From assembly GCF_003326795.1 (NCBI RefSeq), contig NZ_JPWI01000004.1, positions 124,001-188,000 on the forward strand: DNA of 64,000 nucleotides. The letters are read 5' to 3'. The position numbers and the translations under genes are program-made. Under the pieces are notes generated by a model that saw nothing but the letters and a program-made list of their open reading frames with translations, ran no database searches and was not told where the DNA came from. Below are positions 33,994 through 42,798 of this stretch, piece by piece (the stretch's first letter is position 1; each line of letters opens with the position of its first letter). Origin of the DNA: Thalassospira profundimaris (GTDB lineage Bacteria > Pseudomonadota > Alphaproteobacteria > Rhodospirillales > Thalassospiraceae).

Positions 33994-35031
33994 TTAATTG
34001 GCCGGTGAATGAGACAGGGCGGTGATGACCTGTTGTCTTTTGATCGTGCCGATCAGCTTGTCATTGCGATCCAGAACCCTGATCGCCTGATCACTCGCCA
34101 GTGCCATTGGCAGTATGTCGTCAAGGACCGTATCAGGACGCACCACTTGGCTTGTATCCGCCTGATCTCCTGAAATCGTGCCGGTTGTGGGTTCCATGAT
34201 GCTTTTGGCACGAAGAACTTTTCCGCGGTTTACATCGCGCGTGAAGGCCTGAACGTAATCATCAGCAGGGTTAAGGATGATTTCTTCGGGGCGCCCAACC
34301 TGAACAAGCTTGCCGTCCTTGAGGATCGCGATCCGATCCCCGATCCTCAGTGCCTCGTCGAGATCATGGGTGATAAAGACGATGGTTTTGTGAAGCTCCG
34401 CCTGAAGCTTCATCAACTCTTCCTGCATGTCTGAGCGGATCAGCGGATCAAGGGCCGAAAATGCCTCGTCCATCAGAAGAACTTCCGGGTCGGTGGCAAG
34501 GGCACGGGCAAGGCCGACGCGTTGCTGCATGCCGCCGGAAAGCTGATCGGGAAACTTGTTTTCGTAGCCCGCAAGCCCGACCCGTTCGATCCATTTGCGT
34601 GCAATGTCTTCGCGGGTCTTGCGATCTGTGCCCTGAATTTCCAGACCATAAGCCACATTATCCATCACGTTACGATGGGGCAGAAGGCCGAACCGCTGGA
34701 ATACCATGCCAAGACGCTTGCGTCTAAAGGCATTCAGGGTCGGGATATCCATTGCCAGAATATTTTCTCCGCCAAAGGAAATTTCGCCAGCAGTCGGGTC
34801 AATCAGGCGGTTCAGGTGCCGGATAAGGGTCGATTTTCCCGATCCCGAAAGGCCCATGATGACAAAGGTTTCCCCCTGTTCGATTGACAGGGATACGTCA
34901 TCAAGACCAACTGTGTGTCCGGTTTTGGCAAGGATTTCCTCCTTGTCTGATCCCGATTTTGCCAGTTCAAGTGCAGCTTGTGGGTTTGGTCCGAAAATTT
35001 TGAAAATATTGCGTATTTCAATGTAGCTCAT
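33994..35031 (-). CDS. proV: Glycine betaine/proline ABC transporter ATPase (second copy)
   Basis: 345 residues. ABC motifs: Walker [19 protein letters not shown]-loop FQRFGLLPHRN, signature [15 protein letters not shown], Walker [16 protein letters not shown], switch His in FITHDLDEAL. The N-terminal IFGPNPQAALELAKSG and the C-terminal CBS-like remnant (about 300-340) are typical of ProV/OpuAA, but only one CBS unit remains, so it is shorter than the 401-residue paralogue at 38.3-39.5 kb. ATG 35031 overlaps the permease stop (TGATG). It energises osmoprotectant uptake with the adjacent ProW-like protein. Confidence 0.93.
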   Translation of the reverse strand: MSYIEIRNIFKIFGPNPQAALELAKSGSDKEEILAKTGHTVGLDDVSLSIEQGETFVIMGLSGSGKSTLIRHLNRLIDPTAGEISFGGENILAMDIPTLNAFRRKRLGMVFQRFGLLPHRNVMDNVAYGLEIQGTDRKTREDIARKWIERVGLAGYENKFPDQLSGGMQQRVGLARALATDPEVLLMDEAFSALDPLIRSDMQEELMKLQAELHKTIVFITHDLDEALRIGDRIAILKDGKLVQVGRPEEIILNPADDYVQAFTRDVNRGKVLRAKSIMEPTTGTISGDQADTSQVVRPDTVLDDILPMALASDQAIRVLDRNDKLIGTIKRQQVITALSHSPAN

Positions 35032-35894
35032 CACGCATCCTCCCCACTGGAGGTGCGCTGGGATCTCTTGCCATAGGCCTGACCGATCCGGTCAAAGACA
35101 ACCGCCAGAAGGACGATGGCAATACCGGCTTCCATGCCGGCGCCAACATCAAGGCGCTGAATGCCCATCAGGACCTGTTCACCCAGACCGCGTGCGCCAA
35201 TCATTGAGGCAATTACAACCATCGAGATCGACATCATCGTCGTCTGGTTAATTCCGGCCATGATATTGGGAAGCGCAAGGGGAAGCTGGACGCCAAACAG
35301 GATCTGTTTGCGGCTTGCACCAAATGACCGGGATGCTTCAAGAACTTCCGGATCGACAAGGCGAATGCCCAGATCGGTAAGGCGAATGACGGGTGGTGCT
35401 GCATAAATAACGGTTGCCAGAATGGCCGGAACCTTGCCCAGTCCAAACAGCATCAAGGCAGGGATCAGATACACAAAACTTGGCATCGTTTGCATGGTAT
35501 CAAGGATCGGTAACATGATCGCGCGCAGACGATTTGACATCGCCATGGCAATCCCGACCGGAACCCCGATAATGACAGAAAGGGATGTGGCCACAATCAT
35601 CAGCGCGAGTGTTTGCATTGCCTTGTCCCAAAGGCCCAGTGTCCCAATGACAAACATTGCAACCACCAAGCCAAGGACAAGCTTCCAGTTCCGGCTTGCA
35701 TGCCAGGTGATGGCAGCAATGGCAATCAGCACCAGCCACCAGGGCGCACCGCGCAATACCTGTTCCAGTGCGACCAGAACAGTTAACAGGCTGTCTGCAA
35801 AGGCCTCGAACGCGGCACCATAATTGATGACCAGCCAATCAACGAACTGATTGACCCACTTGCCCAAAGGCACATTCAACTGTTCTGGAAACAT
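35031..35894 (-). CDS. proW: Glycine betaine/proline ABC transporter permease (second copy)
   Basis: 287 residues, about six membrane helices. The permease EAA-type motif is visible as EASRSFGASRKQILFGVQLPLALPNI, and the N-terminal WVNQFVDWLVINYG is typical of ProW/OpuAB. Lacks the long N-terminal extension of the paralogue at 37.2-38.3 kb. It has no binding protein of its own between it and its ATPase; proX lies just upstream but behind a terminator, so this permease-ATPase pair may borrow ProX or the orphan binding protein at 40.4-41.4 kb. Confidence 0.92.
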   Translation of the reverse strand: MFPEQLNVPLGKWVNQFVDWLVINYGAAFEAFADSLLTVLVALEQVLRGAPWWLVLIAIAAITWHASRNWKLVLGLVVAMFVIGTLGLWDKAMQTLALMIVATSLSVIIGVPVGIAMAMSNRLRAIMLPILDTMQTMPSFVYLIPALMLFGLGKVPAILATVIYAAPPVIRLTDLGIRLVDPEVLEASRSFGASRKQILFGVQLPLALPNIMAGINQTTMMSISMVVIASMIGARGLGEQVLMGIQRLDVGAGMEAGIAIVLLAVVFDRIGQAYGKRSQRTSSGEDA

Positions 35895-35984
35895 GGCGGT
35901 GAGGTGCCCGTTTTGCTCAAAAAATCAATGAGCCTCAAAGCCTAACAAGATCGTTCTTCTCATGCGACCGTAAATCGAAGGGTG

Positions 35985-36001
35985 CCTGACATCTCCTGAC
36001 A
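35985..36001. promoter_or_regulatory. 17-base motif upstream of second proW, repeated at 41.68 kb
   Basis: CCTGACATCTCCTGACA lies 91 bases upstream of proW. The same 17 bases occur on the other strand at 41682-41698, upstream of the orphan binding protein and the exonuclease. It contains two CCTGACA units 10 bases apart, one helical turn, as expected for a protein-binding site. Confidence 0.5.
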
Positions 36002-36026
36002 GATTTTGGTTGGTCCTGGCACGAAA

Positions 36027-36056
36027 ACACCCCGCAGAATTTCTTCTGCGGGGTGT
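36027..36056 (-). terminator. Intrinsic terminator after proX
   Basis: ACACCCCGCAGAA (36027-36039), loop TTTC, TTCTGCGGGGTGT (36044-36056). On the minus strand a TTTT run follows. It separates the V-W-X transcript from the second W-V pair. Confidence 0.93.
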
Positions 36057-36098
36057 GGTATTTGCCAATCTGAAACTGGTCAGATGTGCATACCGGAA

Positions 36099-37115
36099 TT
36101 ACTTCGCAGCAGCACGTGCTTCTTCGAGCCATTTGTCGAAGATTTCGCGATGGCCCTTGATCCATGCATCCGCATGACGGCCGATATCCTCGGCGGATTT
36201 TTCACCATCGCGCATGCGCAGGTTCTGGGCCGAGATGTCATTTGCGGAAACTTCCATGACTTCAAACAGTTTTGCAGCCGCCGGGTTGGCTTCTGCCCAT
36301 GCCTTGTTGGCGATGATCTGCTGATTGTTCACCTGGAAGCCGAAGTCCGAACCATCCGGCAGGGAAGTATCAGCGTCTTTACGCTCGCCCGGAAGTGACG
36401 AGAACGGAACCTGCAACCAGGTTACGTCTTTGCCCGGTACGAGAACGCCGGAAACCCAATACGGGGTCCAGGTGTAATAGAGGATCGACTCACCGGCTTT
36501 GTAACGGGTGATGGTATCGGCGATAATGGCCGAATAGGAACCCTGATTATGGGTGACGGTGTCGCGCAGATCATAGGCATCAAGGTGATGCTCGATCACA
36601 GCTTCGCAGCCCCAGCCCGGGTTGCAACCCGAAAGGTCGGCTTTGCCGTCGCCGTTATTGTCAAACAGTTTGGCTATTTCCGGATCAGCAAGCTGGCTGA
36701 CATTGGTGATGTTGTGTTCATCAGCCGTTTTCTTGTCGATCAGGTAACCCTGAAGCGCGCCCGGTGAATACACACCTTTGCGATAGATTTTGTCATCTCC
36801 ACCAGCAGCCGTGAAGAAATCGGCATGTAGCGGGTTCCAGTGGTCAGCAAGGAAGGTCGCGTCACCATTGCCAATTGCAACGTGACCGGCGGCATATTCG
36901 ATTTCCTGGATTGGCTTGACGTCGTAGCCAAGTTCTTCAAGTGCCTTCATGACCAGCAGGGTCTGGAAGGTTTCTTCGGCGATCGAGCTTTTAAGCGGCT
37001 GTACTTCAACACCTTTGCCCGGCATGTGATGGTCGGCAAAGGCCGTGCCGGTCATCAGCATCGAGCCGGTAACAGCGATCACAGCGCCAGTTGTCAGTTT
37101 CTTAAGGATCGTCAT
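36099..37115 (-). CDS. proX: Glycine betaine ABC transporter binding protein
   Basis: 338 residues. A signal peptide ending GTAFADHH is followed by a mature protein with ProX features: [20 protein letters not shown] near the N-terminus, [11 protein letters not shown] with the paired Cys typical of this branch, and [13 protein letters not shown] giving the aromatic box that binds quaternary ammonium groups. It captures betaine in the periplasm for ProW/ProV. ATG 37115 has AGGAGAAG about 4 bases upstream. Preceded by two intercistronic hairpins and followed by a strong terminator, so its expression may be set separately from proVW. Confidence 0.94.
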   Translation of the reverse strand: MTILKKLTTGAVIAVTGSMLMTGTAFADHHMPGKGVEVQPLKSSIAEETFQTLLVMKALEELGYDVKPIQEIEYAAGHVAIGNGDATFLADHWNPLHADFFTAAGGDDKIYRKGVYSPGALQGYLIDKKTADEHNITNVSQLADPEIAKLFDNNGDGKADLSGCNPGWGCEAVIEHHLDAYDLRDTVTHNQGSYSAIIADTITRYKAGESILYYTWTPYWVSGVLVPGKDVTWLQVPFSSLPGERKDADTSLPDGSDFGFQVNNQQIIANKAWAEANPAAAKLFEVMEVSANDISAQNLRMRDGEKSAEDIGRHADAWIKGHREIFDKWLEEARAAAK

Positions 37116-37140
37116 GAGCTTCTCCTGGTTTTATGAGCCT

Positions 37141-37198
37141 GGGACAGTTTGTCTGTCCCTGTTCTCCAAACCGATGGAACCGGGAATGGTTCCATCGG
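37141..37198 (-). repeat. Two intercistronic hairpins between proW and proX
   Basis: GGGACAG-TTTGT-CTGTCCC (37141-37159) and CCGATGGAACC-GGGAAT-GGTTCCATCGG (37171-37198) are perfect stems of 7 and 11 bp. Neither has a T-run, so mRNA stabilisation or partial attenuation is more likely than full termination. Confidence 0.75.
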
Positions 37199-37216
37199 CT
37201 ATTTCGGGAATGGATG

Positions 37217-38341
37217 TTACTTTTTGCCAAATACGGACCGGACGACGGCCGCAGGGCCGCTTTCGTACCAGTGGCGCGTACCCTTGGACCGCTGATCGCG
37301 ACCCAGTGCCTGGGTCATCCGGTCAAGGACGATGGCAAGCAGGACGATGCCAATGCCGCCAATGGTCGCCAGCCCCATGTCCAGTCGGCCAATGCCACGC
37401 AGAACCATCTGGCCCAGACCGCCAACCGCGATCATGGAGGCAATCACCACCATCGAAAGAGCCAGCATCAGTGTCTGGTTCACACCAGCCATGATGGTTG
37501 GCATGGCCAGCGGAAGCTGAACACGAAACAGAAGCTGTTTGGGGCTGGCACCAAACGAACGGGCAGCCTCGACCAGATCGCCGGGGACCTGACGGATGCC
37601 AAGAATGGTCAGTCTGATCAGCGGGGGCAGGGCAAAGATAATGGTCACGACCACGCCCGGCACATTGCCAATGCCAAACAGCATGACAATCGGCACCAGA
37701 TAGACAAAGGCCGGGGTCGTCTGCATTGCATCAAGGATCGGACGCACCGCATTGGATGCCCGTTCGTTGCGCGCAAGCCAGATGCCGGTCGGAAGTCCGA
37801 TGACAACGCAGAAAAATACAGATGTGATGACAAGTGAAAGGGTGACCATGGCTTCGGACCAGGCCCCGATCAAACCAACCACAATCATTGAAATCAGGGT
37901 TCCGATAGCCAGTCGACGGCCGGAAAGCTGCCACGCAATCAGGGCCATGATGAGAATGACAATGATCGCCGGTGTTGCCTGGAGGCCGGACTCAACGCCG
38001 GTCAGAACTGCATCAATCGGCCAGCGAATGGCCTGGAATACACCGCGGAAATGCGTAACAATCCATTCAAGACCGTCATTGACCCAGCCATCAAGCGGGA
38101 TCACCGCATCCTGAAATGGGTGAAGGATATCGAAATGTTTTTCCGGGGCGGGGGCCGCGTTGGACAGCCAGTCTGTTGACCCGGCCGCATCACCACCCGC
38201 ACTGCCGCCCGGACCGCTTGCGGCTGAATCCGGGGTTGCCGGGGCCGCGCTTCCCCAAGGATTGCTGCCTGCTGTGGTTCCAGATGTTTCTGCGGAGCCG
38301 GTGTCAGTGGTCTGGCCCCAGGGATTGCTACTATCAGCCAT
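37217..38341 (-). CDS. proW: Glycine betaine/proline ABC transporter permease (first copy)
   Basis: 374 residues. The first 75 residues are a Gly/Ala/Ser/Thr-rich, probably disordered cytoplasmic tail carrying the pentapeptide SNPWG twice. The permease core follows ([20 protein letters not shown], then about six helices) with the EAA-type motif [29 protein letters not shown] 38341 overlaps the proV stop by eight bases, so translation is coupled; an in-frame ATG at 38365 is possible. Long hydrophilic N-terminal extensions occur in other ProW proteins, but the SNPWG repeat is unusual to me. Confidence 0.92.
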   Translation of the reverse strand: MADSSNPWGQTTDTGSAETSGTTAGSNPWGSAAPATPDSAASGPGGSAGGDAAGSTDWLSNAAPAPEKHFDILHPFQDAVIPLDGWVNDGLEWIVTHFRGVFQAIRWPIDAVLTGVESGLQATPAIIVILIMALIAWQLSGRRLAIGTLISMIVVGLIGAWSEAMVTLSLVITSVFFCVVIGLPTGIWLARNERASNAVRPILDAMQTTPAFVYLVPIVMLFGIGNVPGVVVTIIFALPPLIRLTILGIRQVPGDLVEAARSFGASPKQLLFRVQLPLAMPTIMAGVNQTLMLALSMVVIASMIAVGGLGQMVLRGIGRLDMGLATIGGIGIVLLAIVLDRMTQALGRDQRSKGTRHWYESGPAAVVRSVFGKK

Positions 38342-39539
38342 TGGTGCCGTCTCCTTCCCGGTCAAGGGTCGCCAAAAGGTTGGCTTTCTTGATTACGCCC
38401 ATATATTTCCCGTCTTCTCCGACAACCGGAACGCCGCATGGCGCGTGGGCCACAGTGCCGATCAGTTCGGAAAGCTGGGTGTCGTGCGACACAGGTTCGA
38501 CATTCGGAAGGAAGGCGGCCGAGAGCTTGTCTGCTCCGGACTTGATGGCTTCATCAAGGGTGTCGACGGAAATGATGCCGTGGAAATCAAGCTTGTCGCC
38601 AACAATATAGCCATACTCGCGGTCTTCGTTGCGCAGACGGTTAAGCGCGGTTTTAAGGCCGACACCTTCGCGTTCGATCACTGTTACCTGGCGCTTGGAT
38701 GCGATGTCCTTGGCGCTCAGGATGGTTGATACATCAACGCCGCGGAAGAATGACTTGACGTAGTCATTGGCCGGACTGTTGAGGATTTCTTCGGGGCTTC
38801 CAACCTGAACGACGATCCCGCCTTCCATGATCGCGATGCGATCACCGATCCGCATGGCTTCATCAAGGTCATGCGAAATGAAGATGATTGTGCGTTTATG
38901 TTCGCGCTGAAGTGTAAGCAGCTCGTCCTGCATCTCGGTCCGGATTAGCGGATCAAGGGCAGAGAAAGCTTCATCCATAAGCATGACGGCGGGGTCGTTG
39001 GCCAGTGCGCGCGCAAGGCCTACGCGCTGCTGCATGCCGCCCGACAATTCATCCGGATAAGAATTTGCATGTGCCTTAAGCCCGACCTGATCAAGGGCTG
39101 TAAGGGCGCGCTTGTGCCGCTCTGCCTCGTCGATTCCAGCGAGTTCAAGGCCGAAGGACGCATTGTCGATAACCGAAAGGTGAGGCATCAGGGCAAAGGA
39201 CTGAAACACCATGGCCATGTCGCGACGACGCAAGGCGCGGAGTTCTTCGTCCGACATTGCTGCAATATCGACGCCATCATACAGAACCTGACCGGATGTC
39301 GGTTCGATCAAGCGGTTGAGCAAACGAACCAGCGTGGATTTGCCAGAACCTGAAAGACCCATCACAACAAAAATTTCACCCTCATGGACGGTGAAATTGG
39401 CGCCGCATACACCCACGGTCTGTCCGGTTCTGTCAAAAATTTCGTCTTTGTCGATACCGTCATTGATCATTTGCATGGCCTGATCAGGACGTTCGCCAAA
39501 GACTTTATAAAGGTCTTTTACAACGATTTTTTCGGTCAT
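38334..39539 (-). CDS. proV: Glycine betaine/proline ABC transporter ATPase (first copy)
   Basis: 401 residues. N-terminal [16 protein letters not shown], Walker [18 protein letters not shown], signature [15 protein letters not shown], Walker [15 protein letters not shown], and switch His [10 protein letters not shown]. Two C-terminal CBS-like units (about 280-395) are present, the region that senses ionic strength or nucleotides in OpuA-type systems. ATG 39539 is chosen; the in-frame extension to 39584 crosses into the promoter region. First gene of the V-W-X operon, divergent from the MarR regulator, with a perfect palindrome in between. Confidence 0.94.
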   Translation of the reverse strand: MTEKIVVKDLYKVFGERPDQAMQMINDGIDKDEIFDRTGQTVGVCGANFTVHEGEIFVVMGLSGSGKSTLVRLLNRLIEPTSGQVLYDGVDIAAMSDEELRALRRRDMAMVFQSFALMPHLSVIDNASFGLELAGIDEAERHKRALTALDQVGLKAHANSYPDELSGGMQQRVGLARALANDPAVMLMDEAFSALDPLIRTEMQDELLTLQREHKRTIIFISHDLDEAMRIGDRIAIMEGGIVVQVGSPEEILNSPANDYVKSFFRGVDVSTILSAKDIASKRQVTVIEREGVGLKTALNRLRNEDREYGYIVGDKLDFHGIISVDTLDEAIKSGADKLSAAFLPNVEPVSHDTQLSELIGTVAHAPCGVPVVGEDGKYMGVIKKANLLATLDREGDGTNG

Positions 39540-39724
39540 GAGTCCTTGTCGATTTTTGGCAATGAACATGCCTGACATCGCCAAAGGAAAAGCTTTGACG
39601 TAGCCGGATTGCTCATCGGTTTTTCATTGTGAGACCCGCAAAACGCTGGCGGTATTGCCGTCATTCGGGCGCAGGTTCCCCCAAGTCTCGTTATATTCGC
39701 CAAACAGATAGTTACAGTTCAAAA

Positions 39725-39740
39725 CATTTGATGTCAAATG
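39725..39740. promoter_or_regulatory. Perfect 16-bp palindrome between proV and marR-type gene
   Basis: CATTTGATGTCAAATG has 7-bp arms and a TG centre. MarR proteins bind palindromes of this size in divergent intergenic regions. It covers the in-frame ATG at 39731, which argues for the later start at 39791. A nearby CCTGACAT (39571-39578) matches half of the 17-base motif. Confidence 0.6.
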
Positions 39741-39790
39741 ATAGTGACGTTAAGTTAGGCCAAATCAGCAAGTGTGGGAGCGACGTCAAT

Positions 39791-40333
39791 ATGAGATCGG
39801 AACAGCCAAAGCGTAAGGAATTTCTAGATGTTCTTGTCGCTTTGAGACAAATCATCCGGGCAACAGACCTTCATTCAAAACATGTGATGAAGGTTTGTGG
39901 TCTTACTGTTCCGCAGCTGGTTGTTTTGCTGGCGATTGAGGAGTTGGGGGCAGTGACTGTCCGCGAGATTTCACGCCATGTCTCGCTTAGTCAGGCAACC
40001 GTAACGACGATCCTGAACCGTCTTGAGGCGCGCGGTTTCATTACGCGCGCGCGCAATGCTTGTGACAAGCGCGTGGTAAATAGCAGCCTGACGGAGAAGG
40101 GGCGCGATGTTCTGATCAATACACCGCCACTGATGGACGGGCATTTCATGCAATCCTATGAAATGCTGGGACAGAAGGAACGTGAGAAAATTCTGGCGTC
40201 ACTGCAACAGGTCGCCCATCTGATGGCGCCTGATGATGTGGATCCGCGTCCGCCAACGGGTCGTAACATTATTTCTGCAGATGACGAACCGACCGATCAA
40301 CAATATGGAAATCTATTCAATGAAGACGCATAG
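39791..40333 (+). CDS. MarR family regulator (CosR/EctR-like) of osmoprotectant genes
   Basis: 180 residues. Winged helix-turn-helix typical of MarR: LTVPQLVVLLAIEELGAVTV, REISRHVSLSQATVTTILNR as helix-turn-helix, and ARNACDKRVVNSSLTEKG as the wing. The N-terminal LRQIIRATDLHSKHVMKVCG resembles the CosR/EctR branch, which in other bacteria represses ectoine and betaine genes under low salinity. ATG 39791 has GGAG about 10 bases upstream and avoids the palindrome at 39725-39740; ATG 39731 is in frame. Divergent from the ProVWX operon, which it probably controls; this link is inference. Confidence 0.88.
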   Translation: MRSEQPKRKEFLDVLVALRQIIRATDLHSKHVMKVCGLTVPQLVVLLAIEELGAVTVREISRHVSLSQATVTTILNRLEARGFITRARNACDKRVVNSSLTEKGRDVLINTPPLMDGHFMQSYEMLGQKEREKILASLQQVAHLMAPDDVDPRPPTGRNIISADDEPTDQQYGNLFNEDA

Positions 40334-40346
40334 ACATATCTGCACA

Positions 40347-40380
40347 AAACAAGGCGCAGATATCTCGCTGCGCCTTGTTT
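40347..40380. terminator. Terminator between convergent MarR and orphan binding-protein genes
   Basis: AAACAAGGCGCAG (40347-40359) pairs with CTGCGCCTTGTTT (40368-40380) around an 8-base loop. The A/T ends give U-rich tails in both directions. Confidence 0.92.
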
Positions 40381-40414
40381 GATTTGTTCAGATCGTTTCT
40401 CGGGCCGCCAAATC

Positions 40415-41449
40415 TTAAAGCGCGCTTTCGACCCGTTCCGCGATGGCATCTGGCACCCATGGCTTCCAGATTTCAGGTTTCTGTTGCAGGAAATAAAGGG
40501 CGGCCCCTTCGGGTTTTTCGTTGTTTTCCTGCATATAGGCCAGCATTTCTGAAACCAGTGAATTACTTGTTTCGTAATGGGTCAGGAATGTGACCAGTTT
40601 GGGTGCAGATTTCATGAAATCGGTATTGACGCCAACTGTCACCGTGCTTTGCGGATAGGCTGTTGCCTTGGCCGGGGCGGGATCGGTTTTGAGCTTGTCA
40701 AAAATCGCCGCATCATAGGCGGGTTCTTCAAGCCGGTAACTGTCATAAAGCCCCATGACCCACGTTGGTCCCCAATAATAATAAAGGGCCGGTTTCCCGC
40801 GTTTGTGGGCTGATGCAATGGCCGCAGAAAGTGCCGCACCTGTGCCAGGACGGAAGTTTGTGTAACTTTCATCAAGATTATAGGCGTGTAATTTTGCCGA
40901 ATTGACCTTTTCACAAACCCAGCCCGACGGGCAGTTATAGAAACGTCCTTTGCCGGGTTCTTCGGGGTCATCAAAAAGATCGATATATTTGGGCAAGTCG
41001 GAAACCGACTTAAGACCCGGTGCCATCGGTTCGATCCCGCGTTCGGCGTTGCCTTCGACCACATAGCGTGGCACGAACCAGCCTTCGATTGCATCGTCAA
41101 AATTTACGCCGATCTGGCTTACGGTTCCTGCGGCTTCTGCCTTTTTCCATGCATCAGCAACATTGTCGCGCCAGATTTCCATGACGACATCAACATCGCC
41201 TCTGCCAGCCCCGGTCAAAAGTGGAATGACGTCGCCGGGCAGTGCGTCGGTTTTACAGCCATATCCCTTTTCAATAATGAAACGTGCAACGGCATTGTGA
41301 AACAGTGCGCTGTCATAGTTCAATCCGGCAAACATCACCGGACGATCTATTTCGCAGGACGTTTCCTGTGCCTGCGCGCTTGAACTGAATGTGGAAAATG
41401 CAAGGCCTGCGGCCATAAGCATTGCGGCTCCGGTAGGCAGGGTTTTCAT
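40415..41449 (-). CDS. Orphan glycine betaine-type ABC binding protein (OpuAC family)
   Basis: 344 residues. Signal peptide ending SSSAQAQE, then an OpuAC-type domain: VMFAGLNYDSALFHNAVARF, GRGDVDVVMEIWRDNVADAW, and YYYWGPTWVMGLYD giving aromatic residues for quaternary amine binding. A cysteine pair (NCPSGWVCE) mirrors ProX. No permease or ATPase adjoins it; it probably feeds one of the two ProWV pairs at 34-39.5 kb. Divergent from the exonuclease gene across 336 bases that carry the shared 17-base motif. The bound ligand could be betaine, choline or another methylamine. Confidence 0.88.
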   Translation of the reverse strand: MKTLPTGAAMLMAAGLAFSTFSSSAQAQETSCEIDRPVMFAGLNYDSALFHNAVARFIIEKGYGCKTDALPGDVIPLLTGAGRGDVDVVMEIWRDNVADAWKKAEAAGTVSQIGVNFDDAIEGWFVPRYVVEGNAERGIEPMAPGLKSVSDLPKYIDLFDDPEEPGKGRFYNCPSGWVCEKVNSAKLHAYNLDESYTNFRPGTGAALSAAIASAHKRGKPALYYYWGPTWVMGLYDSYRLEEPAYDAAIFDKLKTDPAPAKATAYPQSTVTVGVNTDFMKSAPKLVTFLTHYETSNSLVSEMLAYMQENNEKPEGAALYFLQQKPEIWKPWVPDAIAERVESAL

Positions 41450-41785
41450 CCTTCTGTCCCTTCGTGGTTGCGGTCCGGAATCGCATCAAATGCACCGTCT
41501 TTGCGGTATATGCGCGTGCTCAATTTGGTTTTGGTTTTATAATGAGCCAGACCGTGCCCCTGATACAGGTGGTGCAAGTTTAACCGTGGGTTCAAAAATC
41601 TTGCAACCCCCGGCATGTCAGATAACCGTTACGTGATGACGTTTGGTTGTCGGGATCATTGCATACCGCTCCTGACAGTTATGTCAGGAGATGTCAGGTA
41701 AACTGCTGTCAGTTCGCGCCAATATTCCTGTGAATTTCGAAACGCTTGTCGTTATGTTGGGCAAAACAAACCTTTGGGGCCAGCC
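41450..41785. other. Intergenic region with inverted repeats and shared motif
   Basis: This 336-base divergent gap holds no convincing gene. It contains a perfect inverted repeat CTCCTGACA-GTTA-TGTCAGGAG (41669-41690), the motif TGTCAGGAGATGTCAGG (41682-41698), and further TGTCAG units near 41616 and 41709. I read it as a regulatory region for the orphan binding protein, the exonuclease, or both. I see no tRNA or repeat element. Confidence 0.55.
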
Positions 41786-42619
41786 ATGATGCATTCCAGT
41801 CTTTTCGTTTTTGATATCGAAACCGTGCCCGATATCGATGTGCTGCCGCAACTGACCGGGGAAACCGCACCAGACCCCGAAACCGGTCGCAAGATGCTTG
41901 AAGAGTACCACCTGGAAATCACCAGTGGGCGCAATGGGTTCCCGCGCCAACCGTTTCACAAGGTTGTTGCGATCAGTTTCCTTCGGGCAACCATCCAGCG
42001 TGACGGTGATCTTGAGATGTACGAGATCGAAGAGTTGCGATCAGGCGGAGAATTGTCATCCGAGGAAAAGGACCTGGTGAACGGGTTCTTTGCCTATTGC
42101 GGCAAGCTTTACCCGAGGCTTGTGAGCTTCAATGGCCGTGGTTTCGACTTGCCGGTCCTGAAATACCGGGCGATGAAACATGGTGTCACGGCGCGCTGGT
42201 TGCATCAGGCAACAAACAAGTGGGAAAATTACACCTCACGCTATGCGCCAAACTGGCATTGTGATCTGGCGGAAGTCCTGTCTGATTACGGGGCATCAGC
42301 GCGTACCAAAATGAACGAAGTCTGTGCGGCCCTTGATCTGCCGGGCAAGACCGGGGTTGATGGCAGCAAGGTCTCGGACATGTATGACAATGGCGAGATT
42401 GACGCTATTCGACGCTATTGCGAGACCGATGTCCTCAATACCTATCTGTTGTATCTGCGACATGCGCTTCATACCGGACTGACCGATCATGATGGCTATA
42501 ATCACGCCATTAATTTGACTGTTGGCTGGCTTGAAGAACGGGCAGGGGACGTTCCGGCCTATCAGGAGTTTCTGGATGCCTGGCGTGTATCAAGTGGCGG
42601 ATCATTCAACGTTCTTTGA
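41786..42619 (+). CDS. PolB-like 3'-5' exonuclease (RNase H fold)
   Basis: About 277 residues. The DEDD-type exonuclease motifs are readable: Exo I FVFDIETVPDID, Exo II SFNGRGFDLPVLKYRA, and Exo III YCETDVLNTYLLYLR. This set matches the predicted 3'-5' exonuclease PolB-like family (PF10108), a stand-alone proofreading-type domain; biological role not established. ATG 41786 is used; ATG 41789 is equally possible. The gene is alone on its strand before the iron-uptake genes, and no terminator is seen after it. Confidence 0.87.
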   Translation: MMHSSLFVFDIETVPDIDVLPQLTGETAPDPETGRKMLEEYHLEITSGRNGFPRQPFHKVVAISFLRATIQRDGDLEMYEIEELRSGGELSSEEKDLVNGFFAYCGKLYPRLVSFNGRGFDLPVLKYRAMKHGVTARWLHQATNKWENYTSRYAPNWHCDLAEVLSDYGASARTKMNEVCAALDLPGKTGVDGSKVSDMYDNGEIDAIRRYCETDVLNTYLLYLRHALHTGLTDHDGYNHAINLTVGWLEERAGDVPAYQEFLDAWRVSSGGSFNVL

Positions 42620-42654
42620 TCCGGAAAATTACCGTGAATTAACAGTTTCTAATG

Positions 42655-42670
42655 TGTGACATTGTTCACA
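42655..42670. promoter_or_regulatory. CRP/FNR-type palindrome upstream of first iron-binding protein gene
   Basis: TGTGACATTGTTCACA fits TGTGA-N6-TCACA, the classical CRP consensus, and the arms extend to GTGTGA/TCACAC. It lies 129 bases before the ATG at 42799. A CRP-like regulator is inferred from sequence only. Confidence 0.6.
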
Positions 42671-42724
42671 CTTGCGATGGTCCATTTGACAATGGCTGTT
42701 GAACTGCGTGCGGATTGCTCTTAA

Positions 42725-42753
42725 TTGCAAGTGCGGTTGCAAGTGATTTGCAA
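42725..42753. promoter_or_regulatory. Triple TTGCAA repeats, possible Fur/Mur-type site
   Basis: TTGCAA occurs at 42725, 42737 and 42748. The last two with TGCAAGTGATTTGCA (42738-42752) form a 15-base inverted repeat like metal-responsive Fur/Mur sites of alphaproteobacteria as I remember them. It lies 46 bases upstream of an iron-binding protein gene, which supports iron control. Confidence 0.5.
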
Positions 42754-42798
42754 TTAGGTGGAATAGAGACGTAATCACGTTCAACAGGGATCGTTCAA

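Noticed and set aside
39629-39790. Longer MarR-type protein from 39629 or 39731
   Set aside because: The extension overlaps a perfect palindrome and divergent promoter sequence; the MarR domain starts after 39791.
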